In this document: positions 12,071 through 22,980 of the stretch, in pieces | Layout: every line of letters starts with the position of its first letter | Position numbering within the stretch: position 1 is the stretch's first letter | Assembly: GCF_019649055.1 (NCBI RefSeq) | Contig: NW_026570356.1 | Location: 186,001-250,000 of the forward strand | Direction of reading: 5' to 3' | DNA: 64,000 nt | From: Paramacrobiotus metropolitanus | Lineage: Eukaryota; Tardigrada; Eutardigrada; Parachela; Macrobiotidae | Program-made: the position numbers and the translations under genes | Notes under the pieces: generated by a model | What the model saw: only the letters and a program-made list of their open reading frames with translations | Database searches by the model: none | What the model was told of the DNA's origin: nothing

Positions 12071-12471
12071 GTTTACTATTTGCCTAAAAGTTCTTTCTCA
12101 GGATCATGCAAACTGGCACAGATAATGCGAAAGCAGACTGCCAACATAAATACAGAAAATGTAGAAAATATATTTCTCCTGTATTAATTTTCTGTATTCA
12201 TGTCGGCAATTTGTGTTTGGATTATTTGTGCCAAATTATTTGATTCTAAAAACCAAGACCGCAGTTTCCATCATGCAACTTCAAAATCTAAAAGTCTATG
12301 AAGTTGATTGCTGGTTTAATGACACACTGCGTGACCCAATCTCGTGATTGGATAGCGGCAGGTTTCGGAAAAACAAGCATAAATTTAAATAATTTAGGAG
12401 TATCGTATAAATAATAAATATCAATAGGAAAAGTAAATATTATGGAGCTGGAAAGGAAATGTCGAGTTAGC
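12071..12471. other. Intergenic, no gene seen
   Basis: AT-rich; no supported feature. Confidence 0.3.
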
Positions 12472-12536
12472 AAAACCCGAAGGCTTATCCATTTAGCCAC
12501 ACTCCGTGTAGCTAAATGGATAAGCCTTCGGGTTTT
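12472..12536. repeat. Perfect 26-bp hairpin with 13-nt loop
   Basis: The arm AAAACCCGAAGGCTTATCCA continues to 12,497 and is repeated exactly in inverted form at 12,511-12,536. Open frames on both strands here arise from the palindrome. Confidence 0.9.
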
Positions 12537-13063
12537 GAAAGATAGCCTACATCGAGCGCGGTTTGGACTTAGATGGGTGACCACTGAGTTCAGGATGCGA
12601 GTGCACGGCCCGTCAGGCCTGTGTGCGAAGTGGTTAGTCAGCACCAGCGCTGACCGTACGGAGTGGCGTGTACGTTTCATCGATGCCTGTGGTTAATACG
12701 GATTCTACTTGGATCAACTCACCACTTCGAATCGGAATTGTACGCCAACGGTGTGTTGGACCCGGTGGACGTACGAAGGGCCCTCTCTGACTGAACTTTG
12801 ATACGGATGCGATTTAGAAAGATACTGATCTTGTTGTTCCGTGGCTCTGTGCCTTGTGCATGGCGCGCTTTATGCCCGTTTAAGCTACGGCAATTCTGTG
12901 ACGTGTTACATCTGTAGTGTACGTATTACTGTTCTTTAACCGAGTGTGGTGACTTGACTAGCCATAGCATATTTGATGTTCTTCGTGAATAAGGATATGT
13001 GATAATGCCGAAATGTACCCGGCTTGGCTACTCATATAAACAATCAATCAATCAATCAATCAA
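12537..13063 (+). mobile_element. Candidate 5S-rRNA-derived SINE with (AATC)n tail
   Basis: The segment around 12,551-12,588 (core ACTTAGATGGGTGACCACTG) resembles the 3' third of metazoan 5S rRNA, which contains the Pol III internal control box C; by eye about 26 of 37 positions agree with the vertebrate-type consensus. The sequence ends 'ccggcttggctactcatataaa' followed by (AATC)n at 13,041-13,063, the microsatellite tail expected of a SINE. The first two thirds of a 5S head are not recognisable, so the copy is either 5'-truncated or the resemblance is accidental. Confidence 0.4.
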
Positions 13064-13369
13064 CACTTAGCAGCGTCGGCTACAGATTTAGACGGGGGAT
13101 ATGGGTGCATTGGCTTGCTCGTCACGCATTGTTACTCGACCAGAACACAACACACGTCACACATCGCTGTTAGGTCTGACCGCTCCTTACAACTTGCCGG
13201 GACATTCCGCACTCTACGGGCGCCAGAAATTTTTTTTTGTTTACACACGGACTTTGAAGACCAAAAACGAAACTACAGTTTCATATATGCTACGACGGAT
13301 ACCCGTCATACACCGCATATAAGAACCTGTCACGGTTCGCTGAACCTGCCGCAAAATAACCTGACAACG

Positions 13370-15800
13370 ACGGCAGGCACGCAGCTGAGAGGATTGCGCG
13401 CTTCGTTACATTGTAGCGCTGATGGCTACAGAATCAGCTACTTGCACTTTAAGTTTGGTGCGCAAAGTTCGTGGCCGTGAACCTATTTTCCGGCACCTTT
13501 TTATGCAGTGTAAGATGGATATCGTCCCCCGATGGTTAGGTGCAAGTACAGTCCGTTAGTGCGACTGTTTACTTTTGCGGTGTTGGTGTTTCCAGTGGCG
13601 CCGTTAAGTGATAACCTTTATCATCTTTGGTCGACACTTAACCTTCTAAATAGCGTACTGACATCGTGTTTTCACTGCTTCAGTAGCTGGTTGTTCCACC
13701 TAGTATGCTACATTTTTCAAACCGGTCGAGTCGCCACGCTGGCAGTTTTCCCTCGATCGCTGCAAAGTATTAGCACAACGAACTATTCATCGTATTCGAA
13801 TTGCGCCTGAAGAATAAGTACCCTGATGTCCGTTTTTGCTTCCAATATGCTTTGGGTCATTTTTATGCATAGCCCACAGAAATGCCCGAATGCATATTGG
13901 AACATAGCGGTCCTATTTCCGTTGGTTCTGCCCACCAGATTTCCTAACTGCAGAGTGTACACCTGAGCCACGCATATCGACTTCCCGTCTTTAATGTGAG
14001 TTTACGCTGCGGACAACGTGCAAGTCTGAGGAAACCGACACGGCACTTGAACTCGGTATAGACATATTTTTACCGTTCTGCGCTTACCTTCGTCCCATGG
14101 ATATTGCATTAAAGAGGTCGCAATGGTTTTCGACTCGACAATGCATTTTCTCCGGGACGCCTTCTCTGGGAAGAAGGACAATTTGGATACCATTCATTCC
14201 GAGCCACGGTTGCACAGGAATCCCCCCGGCCAGCGCAATGGCTTCTGTCGCAACAGTGTGCAGTGGATCAACCGGCTGTACTAGCCCCTCCGCTCCCGGA
14301 TGTGGGCAGGGAAAGACCGCCACGCTCAAGGACGCTGCGAACACGAGAAATATTGATAAAAAACGGTATTAGCTACATCTTTCCGTGAATTTAAACATTA
14401 GCTGAATGCTGTATAGTCTTAGTTTTCATTCACTCCGTACTTATTACGTTAGTTATTCTTTTTGATTGTGCTTAATTTGTCACTTCGGTTAAGCGCTGGG
14501 TATGCACATTTCCTTATCTTCGAAAATGCACGTTTACGAAAAAAATTTCCTGTATCCTGTTACGTTATACCATTTCCTGTAAATGACTAATCTAGTTAAC
14601 CACAACTGGACTTTGTCATCCTCTGCACTTCCGCAGATTCCTTCGATGATGCATAATTCCTCTAGTTTTGCTTGCTTTATTCTACTTTGTCATCACTGCT
14701 TGCCATTATGTGCTTTTCGGCTCTTTCCAAAATGGTCTTGGTATCAATATTTCGCGAAGCCTAATAAACTTAAGTTTGTTCGGCTTGGTTAAATATTGAT
14801 AACATGGCCGCTGTTGATGTCTGCGATGATGTACGAGATGGGTGGTTAATTTCTTGCGTAATAGCATAGTCCAGGAAATGTATATTACACGCTAACTGGA
14901 GCATGGAGAGCAGCCACTACACTAACAATTAACGCAACGATAGATTTTAATTTCTACAGTGAACTATTATAATAACTTGGAGTGGATCCGTTTGGTAAAT
15001 TCTTCGATTTTACGATAAATATTTATGCAGTGACAGCTGTTATGTCAATATTTGACGAGCCGAGCTAAATGCACATAACGTGTAAAGAGTGTGGTGCGGA
15101 GCTTGGCGTAATCAATAAATTTTATTTTCTCGGTGTACCTTAATTTACGCAAGAAATAAATCACAGGCTTGCTCACACGTTACACACTAAATATCTAGAA
15201 GTATGTACATGTACTGATGTACGTGTGCATGCGCAACCACTGATATCACCACAGCGGAAAGAACATGAGAAAATTTCGTTGTTTATTCAGCTCCCATGGG
15301 TGCATCTTGAGATCGGAATAAGATTGAGCGGCGCCTATACATTCAACTAAGCAGAGGCTCATTTATATCTGCCAATCTGCCAATACTTATCTAATATATA
15401 TCTGCCAATACAGATCACATGTCTGCCAGTCTTTATCCAAAAATTATCAGTTACAGCAGCTTCATCGCTAGCCAATTTGCTTTTTCTCCGGAATACAGTA
15501 CAACAGCTGCTGCGTAAATTAAAAATGCACCGTTAGGACAATATTTTCCGTACTTACACCGCAACCCGCTTTGGATTCTGACTCAATATGCAGCATGTGT
15601 GTGGTAAAGACAACGAGGACCGTCTTTGCAATGGATTTTCGAATCCTCGGCCAGGAACGAAGGTCTATTGCAATGATGGTCGGTTGTCGAGTACGAGCCA
15701 CTCCCGTTTACTGCTGGTGACCTTGGGAAGGTATAGCCGACCATGTTACCACACAGACTCGGCATTTCTTGTTTGCAATTTTCACTCCGTGATTCGTTAA
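13370..15800 (+). repeat. Macro-repeat unit 5 (near-complete, about 2.4 kb)
   Basis: The best counterpart of unit 2 across its whole length, without the MITE. It contains the core module (13,388-13,440), the 'ccagtggcgccgtta' segment (13,593), the 'gcttccaatatgc' segment (13,840), the 'cggttaagcgct' segment (14,489) and the end module (15,640-15,745). Short open frames do not match those of unit 2, so I infer it is non-coding. Confidence 0.75.
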
Positions 15801-15829
15801 GTATTAATAAATTTTATCCTAATTCCTCT

Positions 15830-16200
15830 ACAAAATTTCGATGAACGCATACGCTTACGTATCAATTTCAGCCGACAACAAATTTTTGAAAATTTAGAAA
15901 CTTTTGAAGGTTGTATGTGCCACCGCCTGCGTGCTCCATTTACGTCGGTATTTGACATCTGGGAATTTTGCACAGCAGTCGTGAACCTCCAGCAAAATTA
16001 AAGTATTATTGGGGAAAATGACAGCTCAGTGCTGTACAATTCTGTACAGCACTGAGTGCTGTACAGAATTGTATGTATTGCATTGACGTAATTACTGTAT
16101 GACCTAGCCCTGTTGACCTTTGCAGATATAATTATTTTTCAAACATTTAATTTTCTTTTCTACAAAATAAAATTAGGTCTTTTCTGAATTTAGACCGGGC
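15830..16200 (+). repeat. Macro-repeat unit 6 (leader module only)
   Basis: It directly follows unit 5, head to tail as with units 2 and 3, and matches 11,446-11,760. It carries nested palindromes at 16,025-16,077. Confidence 0.6.
16025..16077. repeat. Two nested, overlapping palindromes
   Basis: CTCAGTGCTGTACA / TGTACAGCACTGAG (16,025-16,056, loop ATTC) overlaps TACAATTCTGTACAGCAC / GTGCTGTACAGAATTGTA (about 16,035-16,073, loop TGA). This suggests two successive fold-back copying events. Confidence 0.85.
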
Positions 16201-16760
16201 ATTTACAGCCATTCGGTTAGCATTGCTAGGCGTAATTTCGTGAAAATGGTAACACTCCGGCTAGGTTGGTAATACCAGTTTTTTTTAAATGATGGACCTA
16301 TACGGGAATGCTGCTTTTTAGGTCAATCTTTGGCCTTTTATAAACCGTCACCAGCGTTATCAAATCCAACACTTCATACCGTATTCACTATTCAGCAGAT
16401 AACTCTGCCATTGACTACTCTGCATAAGTGCATATTGTGGCGGTGACCTCCCACAGCATCATGAACCGGCATGAATTATTCCCCGAGAGTTGAAGAAAGT
16501 AGAATTTTTTTGTACTGTACAGTTTCGAAACATGTTTGCGAAACATTTATTTATTTGCCAAGTTTTACTTGGCAATGCGTTTTATTAATGTTTGCGCATG
16601 ACAAATTGTTCTCATATAACTAACCACGAGTAAGGCGTTAACCGAAAAAAGACGAATTGTCAGAATCGATGATCCTCCATGAAACTGAAACGGTAATCAT
16701 ATAAACTACTGCCCTGGAAAATACCGTACTTTGAAAATAACCGAAATCGAACCAAAGAAA

Positions 16761-16828
16761 GCGTAAGAAAACATAAAAAAGCATAAGAAACCAGAAGAAA
16801 ACACAAAAAGTCATAAGAAAACATTAGA
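16761..16828. repeat. A-rich minisatellite
   Basis: Degenerate tandem copies of a CATAAGAAAACA-like unit. Confidence 0.6.
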
Positions 16829-16896
16829 ATGTAACCCCGAAATCAGAAAATGTGTGAAACTACAAAACAATAAGGAATGCGCTGATATAATGAACA

Positions 16897-16925
16897 ATTG
16901 AGTTGTACAATCCGTACAACTCAAT
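16897..16925. repeat. 12-bp perfect hairpin
   Basis: ATTGAGTTGTAC / GTACAACTCAAT with a 5-nt loop, just beyond the 3' end of the minus-strand EEP gene. Confidence 0.8.
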
Positions 16926-17027
16926 CGTTCCTTTTACAAACTTTGTATTATCAGCACATCGACGTCGCAGCCACAGGCAAGGTACACAGCAACATCCAAG
17001 TGGCTGTTTTCACAGAGGCGGTGCGGA

Positions 17028-18692
17028 CTACTGCACGTTGTATCCGTCGCCACTATAACTACTTTCCATAAATATGTGGCCAGCGTTTTTCATACCATTT
17101 TGACATCTTTCTAATTCTGCTTCAGTTGCACGGAAGTCTTCATCTGCTTCATTTTTATATTTTGTATGGCAACTTTTTGCATGGATACCTTTTACCACCT
17201 TGTAAAACAGCAGACAGCGAAGGCACTGTGTCCGTTTCCCTTCCTGCCGGCGCGTATCAATGGGTTTGTGGTGTTCTAAGTGTGTGTCCCGCTCATCTGC
17301 ACTCTTGAATATTTTTTTCGAAGGATCATGGACAAGACACAGATCATCAGGCTGCGAATCTATATCATCCCCTGATTCATAGTCTTCCACGGACGTTGCG
17401 GTGCATTCATACTCATTCCATGTTGTTTTTCCATGGACGTCTTGTTGATGCAGTTGAATCTCTAACTTAGTTTTCGCGGTGGTACAACAACGATTCCCGC
17501 TGGTGTGGTCAAGAAATTGACAGCTTAAATGAAAATCCGAGTTTTTGCGCAATCGTAAATTGTTCCTTCTTTCAACATTTATTCGCCAAGACGGCTGGTG
17601 GAACCTTCGATGGATGCCACCGGTTTGAGAAGAAGGATTGTAATAGCACAAACATACATCGCAAATAGCTGTATGTGTTCCAATGTGACGGTGACTTTGT
17701 ATATGGCTCCTTAACTCGCTTTTCCAAAATAAAATTCCTTCGTATAGTTCTTTATCGCACTGTTCATGTTCACAAGGTTTGAGCTGTTCGGTCTGCTCCA
17801 GCGGGAACTGGCAAATCACTAGGTGGTCTGATACGGGACCATGGTACCCTTCAAATTTCAACTCCTCCAATCGTGCATCAAAATATTTGTCATGATGCCT
17901 CATACCAAAGTAGTCTGGTGCGTCTCTTGCGCCGACTTTAGTGGGTGTAAAAATGGTGTCCTCCACACCCGCCCCTTTAACAGCCTTGTGTATTAATCTG
18001 GCCACCTTTCCGCCGTACTGCTTGTTGTTATACTCAAAGCAGCCCCAGTTTTTTACGTCTGATGTTATTTTGCGGAGGATGTTGAAATCCCCAAAAATCG
18101 CTAAATTGCAATTGTCCTTGTTGTAATCATTACAAAATTTCTTTAAAAAGTCGGCGAATCTGGTAACTCGGTAAGTGGTGTAGTCCGATTTCCGGTAGGA
18201 AAATAAGCACGCCCAAGGCTTTTCTGCTTCCACAACGAGCGTTATGTACTGGAAAAGTAACCTGCTTTTTACCTTATCCTCCACTTCCTCTTCGGCTGGC
18301 TCCTCCTCTCCCTTTTCCTTTACTTCCTTTTCGGCTTCGGCAGCAAGCTCTTCGGTATTTTCTTGCTCTTCCTCTTTGCTGTTTAATGTTTCCTGACCGG
18401 CGTGAAAATCATCTCTCACTTCGAAACACTTATCCACCAAAAGCAGCAGTCCATATTGGGGCTGACGTCCTTTTCCAAGATAAGATGGTTGATAAAACGT
18501 ATGGCACTTTTCTACCATGGTTTTCACAGCATTTTCAAGTTGCGGTTTTGTCATTTTAATTTCAGATATGGCAATAACGTAACCGGGGTCTTCCATGTAC
18601 TTGCTGTTTTGCAGACACTCCCAGTGGTAACGGTCGAAACCGCCGTAATAACCCATGTTGATAACAGTAAATCTTGGGAGAGGCAAGGACAT
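17028..18692 (-). CDS. EEP-fold nuclease/phosphatase-like protein with C-terminal Cys/His fingers
   Basis: A single uninterrupted 554-codon frame, ATG to TAG, by far the longest outside the retroelement. The N-terminal 300 residues carry the signature of the endonuclease/exonuclease/phosphatase superfamily (DNase I, AP endonuclease): N12 in VINMGYYGGF, metal-binding E44 in AISEIKM, GDFN at 201-204 and catalytic SDH at 288-290. An acidic Glu/Lys-rich insertion (about 104-141) interrupts the fold. The C-terminal half has several zinc-finger-like motifs; the clearest is C344-x2-C347 ... H361-x3-H365, with further Cys/His groups near 307-334, 394-430 and 455-520. The usual basic residues between E44 and GDFN are hard to place, so activity and substrate are not claimed. 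Lack of introns fits a retrocopy or an element-derived gene; no RT follows. No promoter or AATAAA was found. Confidence 0.75.
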   Translation of the reverse strand: MSLPLPRFTVINMGYYGGFDRYHWECLQNSKYMEDPGYVIAISEIKMTKPQLENAVKTMVEKCHTFYQPSYLGKGRQPQYGLLLLVDKCFEVRDDFHAGQETLNSKEEEQENTEELAAEAEKEVKEKGEEEPAEEEVEDKVKSRLLFQYITLVVEAEKPWACLFSYRKSDYTTYRVTRFADFLKKFCNDYNKDNCNLAIFGDFNILRKITSDVKNWGCFEYNNKQYGGKVARLIHKAVKGAGVEDTIFTPTKVGARDAPDYFGMRHHDKYFDARLEELKFEGYHGPVSDHLVICQFPLEQTEQLKPCEHEQCDKELYEGILFWKSELRSHIQSHRHIGTHTAICDVCLCYYNPSSQTGGIHRRFHQPSWRINVERRNNLRLRKNSDFHLSCQFLDHTSGNRCCTTAKTKLEIQLHQQDVHGKTTWNEYECTATSVEDYESGDDIDSQPDDLCLVHDPSKKIFKSADERDTHLEHHKPIDTRRQEGKRTQCLRCLLFYKVVKGIHAKSCHTKYKNEADEDFRATEAELERCQNGMKNAGHIFMESSYSGDGYNVQ

Positions 18693-19355
18693 TATGCATA
18701 ATATAGACCTTCAGGTGTCGGATTAAAGCACAATGCCGGCAACCGTTTAATTAGTAACGAAGATTTAACAGTTCCGACCAACTTTCCTGCAAGCTACGGC
18801 GTATTTTATAGCACTAACACTTTTTCAGTCTCTGACTGCGTTGGTTAACAAAGAAATGCTGACGACTTAAGTATAAAAAATCGTTGCACATTTGCCTTCG
18901 GGCGCAGTATCAAGCATCCGGTATTAGGATACCAGATTTAAAGTTGCTGTCAAACGTTTAAATTAGACTTTGATTAGTTTTGGTGTACACCGTGTAGTGT
19001 GTCATATCTGTAGTGTGTCATATCTCTGTACACTAACTACATGGTGCACAGCAGCGCAGTGTTACCGGTATAATCAAAACTGCGGTGTATAAAACCTCGT
19101 TAAAACCTGTTACAAGTTGCCACACATTAATACAGGTACACCTGATCATGGTGAATCAGGCCCTTCGCACAATTTTACAGTCAGTTTCCACTTAACTGAG
19201 CGCGTCACACGACCGGATGCCGAGTACATTTCCGTATCTGCCCTAGCCAGAATAATGGGCATCCGCGACAGGCCTTTTAAATCTGTTTTATGGTGACATC
19301 CGTTTTCTTCTTACTCTAATCAGGGCGCAATCCGAGGGAAACCGAGAAACGGCTG
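18693..19355. other. Spacer between EEP gene and retroelement, no gene seen
   Basis: It includes a small direct duplication of 'tagtgtgtcatatct' (about 18,997-19,026). Otherwise unassigned; it presumably contains the upstream region of the minus-strand EEP gene. Confidence 0.4.
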
Positions 19356-19374
19356 AAAAAGGCGCCGATGGGGG
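19356..19374 (-). pseudogene. 3' end of a split tRNA-like gene plus Pol III terminator
   Basis: Read on the minus strand this is ...CATCGGCGCC followed by TTTTT. CGGCGC pairs exactly with the GCGCCG that begins the tRNA-like sequence 18 kb away at 37,407. The T run immediately after the acceptor strand is the usual Pol III stop. The retroelement lies between the two halves. Confidence 0.6.
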
Positions 19375-19722
19375 TGTGAGCGGGGGTTCACTAGCGTTCA
19401 CGTCCGCAACGTTACGCCACTGGATTACGTGTCTGTGTTGTGTCTCGCCTTTGATTGGCTTACGTTTTGTTAGTGGGCGCGGCATAGCACGTGCTGCACA
19501 GTGATGCACACTGTTGAATTGGCTCTACGCTTTACGATCGAGCTGCGCCGATCAGTATTGATTTTCTGTTCTCCAGACTTTTCAATATTAAAAAGTCAGC
19601 AATTTACGGTGCGACGTTTTGTGATTTCGCATAGTTCGCAATCCAGATCGTATTGCTCACTTCCGCAGGATAGATTCTGTTTCTGTCTCTGTCCCTGGAT
19701 CCATTCTGGATCTAGCATTAGA
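19375..19722 (+). repeat. 5' LTR, 348 bp
   Basis: It starts TGTGAGCGGGGG and ends CTAGCATTAGA. It differs from the 3' LTR at three positions (about 19,412, 19,451, 19,594). ATTGG (CCAAT-box complement) occurs twice; ATTAAA at 19,587 is a possible poly(A) signal. No convincing TATA box. The ends are TG...GA rather than the common TG...CA, but both LTRs agree. Confidence 0.97.
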
Positions 19723-19733
19723 TGGTAGCAGAG
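19723..19733 (+). promoter_or_regulatory. Primer-binding site for initiator tRNA-Met
   Basis: TGGTAGCAGAG directly abuts the 5' LTR and is the exact complement of the 3' end of eukaryotic initiator tRNA-Met (CTCTGCTACCA). Identity stops after 11 bases. Minus-strand DNA synthesis would start here; several Ty1/copia and Ty3 elements use the same primer. Confidence 0.9.
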
Positions 19734-20602
19734 CCGACAGCGGTTCTCTGATTTGATTTGATTGGTGTCAGGCATATCTGGCCTGTTATTGACGTGTTAT
19801 CCGTGACCAGTAAGGCACAGGTCTGTGTGACAGCAAAGCGCACACCACAAGCGGTGAAACTGCCTCATCGGACGTGGATTTCCAGCTTTGGTTTTCGGTA
19901 CGGTATCTTCAGCGAAGAACCGTGCTGTTTCCTCAGCTGTGCAAGAGTACAAGAGTTCAGTCGCCAGTGTTCCTCGGTGTAGAGTCTTCAGCGAAGGCCT
20001 ACACTGGTGTCACTGGTACTCGGCAAGGATTCAGCGAATCCTAAGCCGTGGGTCACAAGCGACGAAGCGCCGAAAGGGGCGCACGGATTTTGCCAGATCA
20101 GACTCCTCCAAACTGGCAGTAGAGCACCATTACTGTTGCTACGGCACAGCCGGCACAGTAACCGACTAATAGCGCGAGGCACGCTACGGAACAGCGGCGA
20201 CGCGGGAGCGGAGTTGGAAGAAGAATTGGAGCATCTGGATCATTCTCCCCGTGGAACGGACGGACGGTTAACAGGTAGAAAAACCGTTATTAATTACGGG
20301 ATTGGCCAGTTGGTAAATTTGGCAATTTCTATTGGTCCGTACTGAGCTGAGCATAAAAGTAGGCGGAGTTCTGCACGCGGCACGCATGTCTGGCCGTTGA
20401 CCGTGACGTCAGGCTAATATAAAATTTAAATGGTCTAACGTGATTGGTCAGTTACCTGAGCTGTGATTGGTCGAAAGTTGAACTGAACATTTTGAGCTAG
20501 CCGACCAATCAGAACGACGTAAACAACCTGAATGGGGATTTTCCGTTGAACTTTAGCTGTAATGGGAAATTTGATCTGAAATGAGGTAATTGAGACGGAA
20601 AG

Positions 20603-21081
20603 TGACCTTTTGAGTTGAGACAAAGGAAAAGTGACCTTTGATCAAAATTGAGCTAGAAAGTGACCTTTGAAAGAATGGAGCCGGAAATTGACCTTTAACT
20701 CGAATTGAGCTGGAAAGTGACCTTTTAACTTGAAATGAGTTGGGAAGTGACCTTTTGAGTTAAGTTGAGGCGGAAAGTGACCTTTAAGATCAGAAGTTGA
20801 CCTTTGAGTTTGGAAAGTGACCTTTACTAAAAAGTTGAAATCGACTTAATTGACCTATTTTAATGACCTTTAAGGTCTGAAATCGACGAACGGTGACCTT
20901 TATCGAAGTGAAATTGAATTGAATGTTTCGAAGTTTTGTCTGAAGAGTGACCTTTAGGGCAAATCTCTCGAACTTTTTGTTGAAAAAGTGACCTTTAGAC
21001 GGGACTTAGTCGGAACTTTTCAACCGAAAAGTGACCTTTAACAGGCGACTTAGAAAATTTCACAGAACGAAAGTGACCTTT
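20603..21081 (+). promoter_or_regulatory. Leader array of 15 TGACCTTT octamers
   Basis: Exact TGACCTTT starts at 20603, 20632, 20661, 20689, 20718, 20748, 20778, 20798, 20818, 20864, 20894, 20948, 20989, 21032 and 21074; a one-base variant lies at 20,851. All are on the + strand. Spacings are 29, 29, 28, 29, 30, 30, 20, 20, 46, 30, 54, 41, 43 and 42, so most fall near two, three or four helical turns. The complement AAAGGTCA is the NBRE bound by NR4A monomers and contains the AGGTCA half-site of many nuclear receptors. Between copies a loose 'gaaagtgacctt..agttgag' context suggests tandem origin followed by drift. The site identity is seen; protein binding is inference. Confidence 0.9.
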
Positions 21082-21156
21082 AGGACAATTGAATGAACCA
21101 TACAATAACGTGTTTGTGAGAACAATTGACAGGAGCGTGCAAGTTATCCGATCAAC

Positions 21157-22980
21157 ATGGATAAAGACAAAGAAGAACCGACATCTAACAGCAGTCAGGG
21201 AAGCAAAAGCTCCCGCAGCTCACAGCAAGGTGCACCAAACCCATACGAAAGGGATTTTCACACGTACTCACGTCCAGTCGGACATGAGCGGAACACTCGA
21301 GCGCCTAAGGCATTCGAGAAGAAAGATTCGCGAGGCTTTGATAGCACTTATCAGAAGGCGCTCGAGGCGGTCGCCAACTAAGAAAGTTCGAGTGACGACC
21401 AGAAGCATACTCCCGCGTCTGCGGCGGGAAGTCACCCGATGAACCAGACAAAGGTCACTGGGGAGGAAAAATCCACAGAAAGAGGAGCGGAAGTAGTGGG
21501 AGCATCACAGCTGGATGCTACCGTTAGCGGAATGCACGAGCGGGATTAAAATGTGAACCTGACTCAAATGGAAGTTGAAGAGACAAAGGTCACCAAAATG
21601 GAACTGGTTGAAATGGGACTGGATGACCTTTCATTGAACGATAAGACCGCAGGCGATGACCTTTGGGCAACTCCAATGGTCTCAGACGAATCAAATAAAT
21701 CGTATTTCACGGACGATGAAACAACGATGAATATGTCCTTTCAATCCGCAATGAGACAAGCTGACCGTGCTGAAGGGATGACACCTTTCAAAGAGATACC
21801 GGAGCACCTCATCGAACGGACACAAACAGGAAAGGTCATCAACGTACGACCACCGTCACCTAACAGTCCCACGTCAACGCTGAAGAGACGCGTGAAGGAG
21901 TTGGAAGAAGAACTCGAAGCCAAGGAAGGCCTGGTGACGAAGAGGAAACAGGAATATCAAAATCGGATAGGATCTCTGGATGCTCGTATCTATGAGCTGG
22001 AGCAACAAAAGGCTGACTTGGAAAGCGCAGCAGATGAATGGAAGATTGAATACGAGCGTCAAAAATAACTCGCCGAGGAGTACTTGAAAATGGTAGATGA
22101 CAGAGAAATGGAAGGTCATCTTGCAGTCAGTGACCTTAACGAGAGTATGTCCGAGGAAACAGCGGAAAGGTCACGGCACTTGGCAGAATTGAAGGATGAA
22201 TGTGACTCATTGAAACTTAACGTCACTGAAGCGGAAGATAAGAGAGACGAATATGCGGCTAAACTCGTCGACGCTACTCAACGATTGTTGACAAACACCA
22301 ACGAGGTGTTTAAGTTGAGAAACGAATTGAAGTTACGAGACGAGAACATCGGAACCCTTCAAAAAGAATCACAGGATCATCAGAGGAGAGCCGATGACGC
22401 TGTCAAAGTGGCTAAGGACCTGAGGGAGCTCACAGCCACTGAAGGTGTACGGTTGAGTACCGAAATCAAGCAGGTGATGGAGGAGAATAAGGTGTTGAAA
22501 GAGGATAACAAAAAGGTCACCGATGAGATTAAGGAACTAAAGGAGGCTGCCAAGACGATTTCGGAACAAGGGCTGAGATGGGAACACGAGGCATATCTCC
22601 TTGACATAAAGGTCACCGCACTTGAACTGAAAGATAAAGAATGGCAACAGACGGTACATCAGAAGACACAGGAGATCATCAGACTCAACACGGAGCTGAT
22701 CGATATGACCCAAACGGTAATGACGAAGGAAGATGATGTCACCCAAACAAAAGACCAGTTGAAAGCAGCAGCTGAGGAATATATGAAATTGGAAAGAGAT
22801 GTGACCCAGTCAGCGGAACACATCAGGAAAGTGGAAAATGATACCGAAAAAGTCATCCAAGACAAAACGCTTCAATTACATCAGCACACATCAGCACATG
22901 TCAGCACACTTCAAGTTCTGGTTCAACCAAGAGAACCAGAACTTGAAGAACGAAAAAGAACAATCCGATTTAAGGATTAA
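21157..22980 (+). CDS. gag: Gag N-terminal region, long coiled coil, with three in-frame TAA codons
   Basis: One reading frame runs from ATG 21,157 to 22,980, broken only by TAA at 21,379, 21,547 and 22,066. The first part is Ser/Gln/charge-rich (SSQGSKSSRSSQQ). From about 21,860 it is strongly heptad-like, e.g. RVKELEEELEAKEG and IYELEQQKADLESAADEW, continuing past the third stop (from ATG 22,084) with KDECDSLKLNVTEAEDKRDE. Several hundred residues of coiled coil ahead of capsid is unusual for Ty3/gypsy Gag and suggests an oligomerisation role. Near 22,900 the coding frame moves by one, at a 40-nt hairpin; the last residues of this frame are probably not native. Many AAAGGTCA/TGACCTTT copies lie within. 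Function beyond Gag is not claimed. Confidence 0.7.

Noticed and set aside
12288-12696. Overlapping open frames on both strands
   Set aside because: Created by the 26-bp hairpin and the SINE-like sequence; arms encode mirrored peptides.
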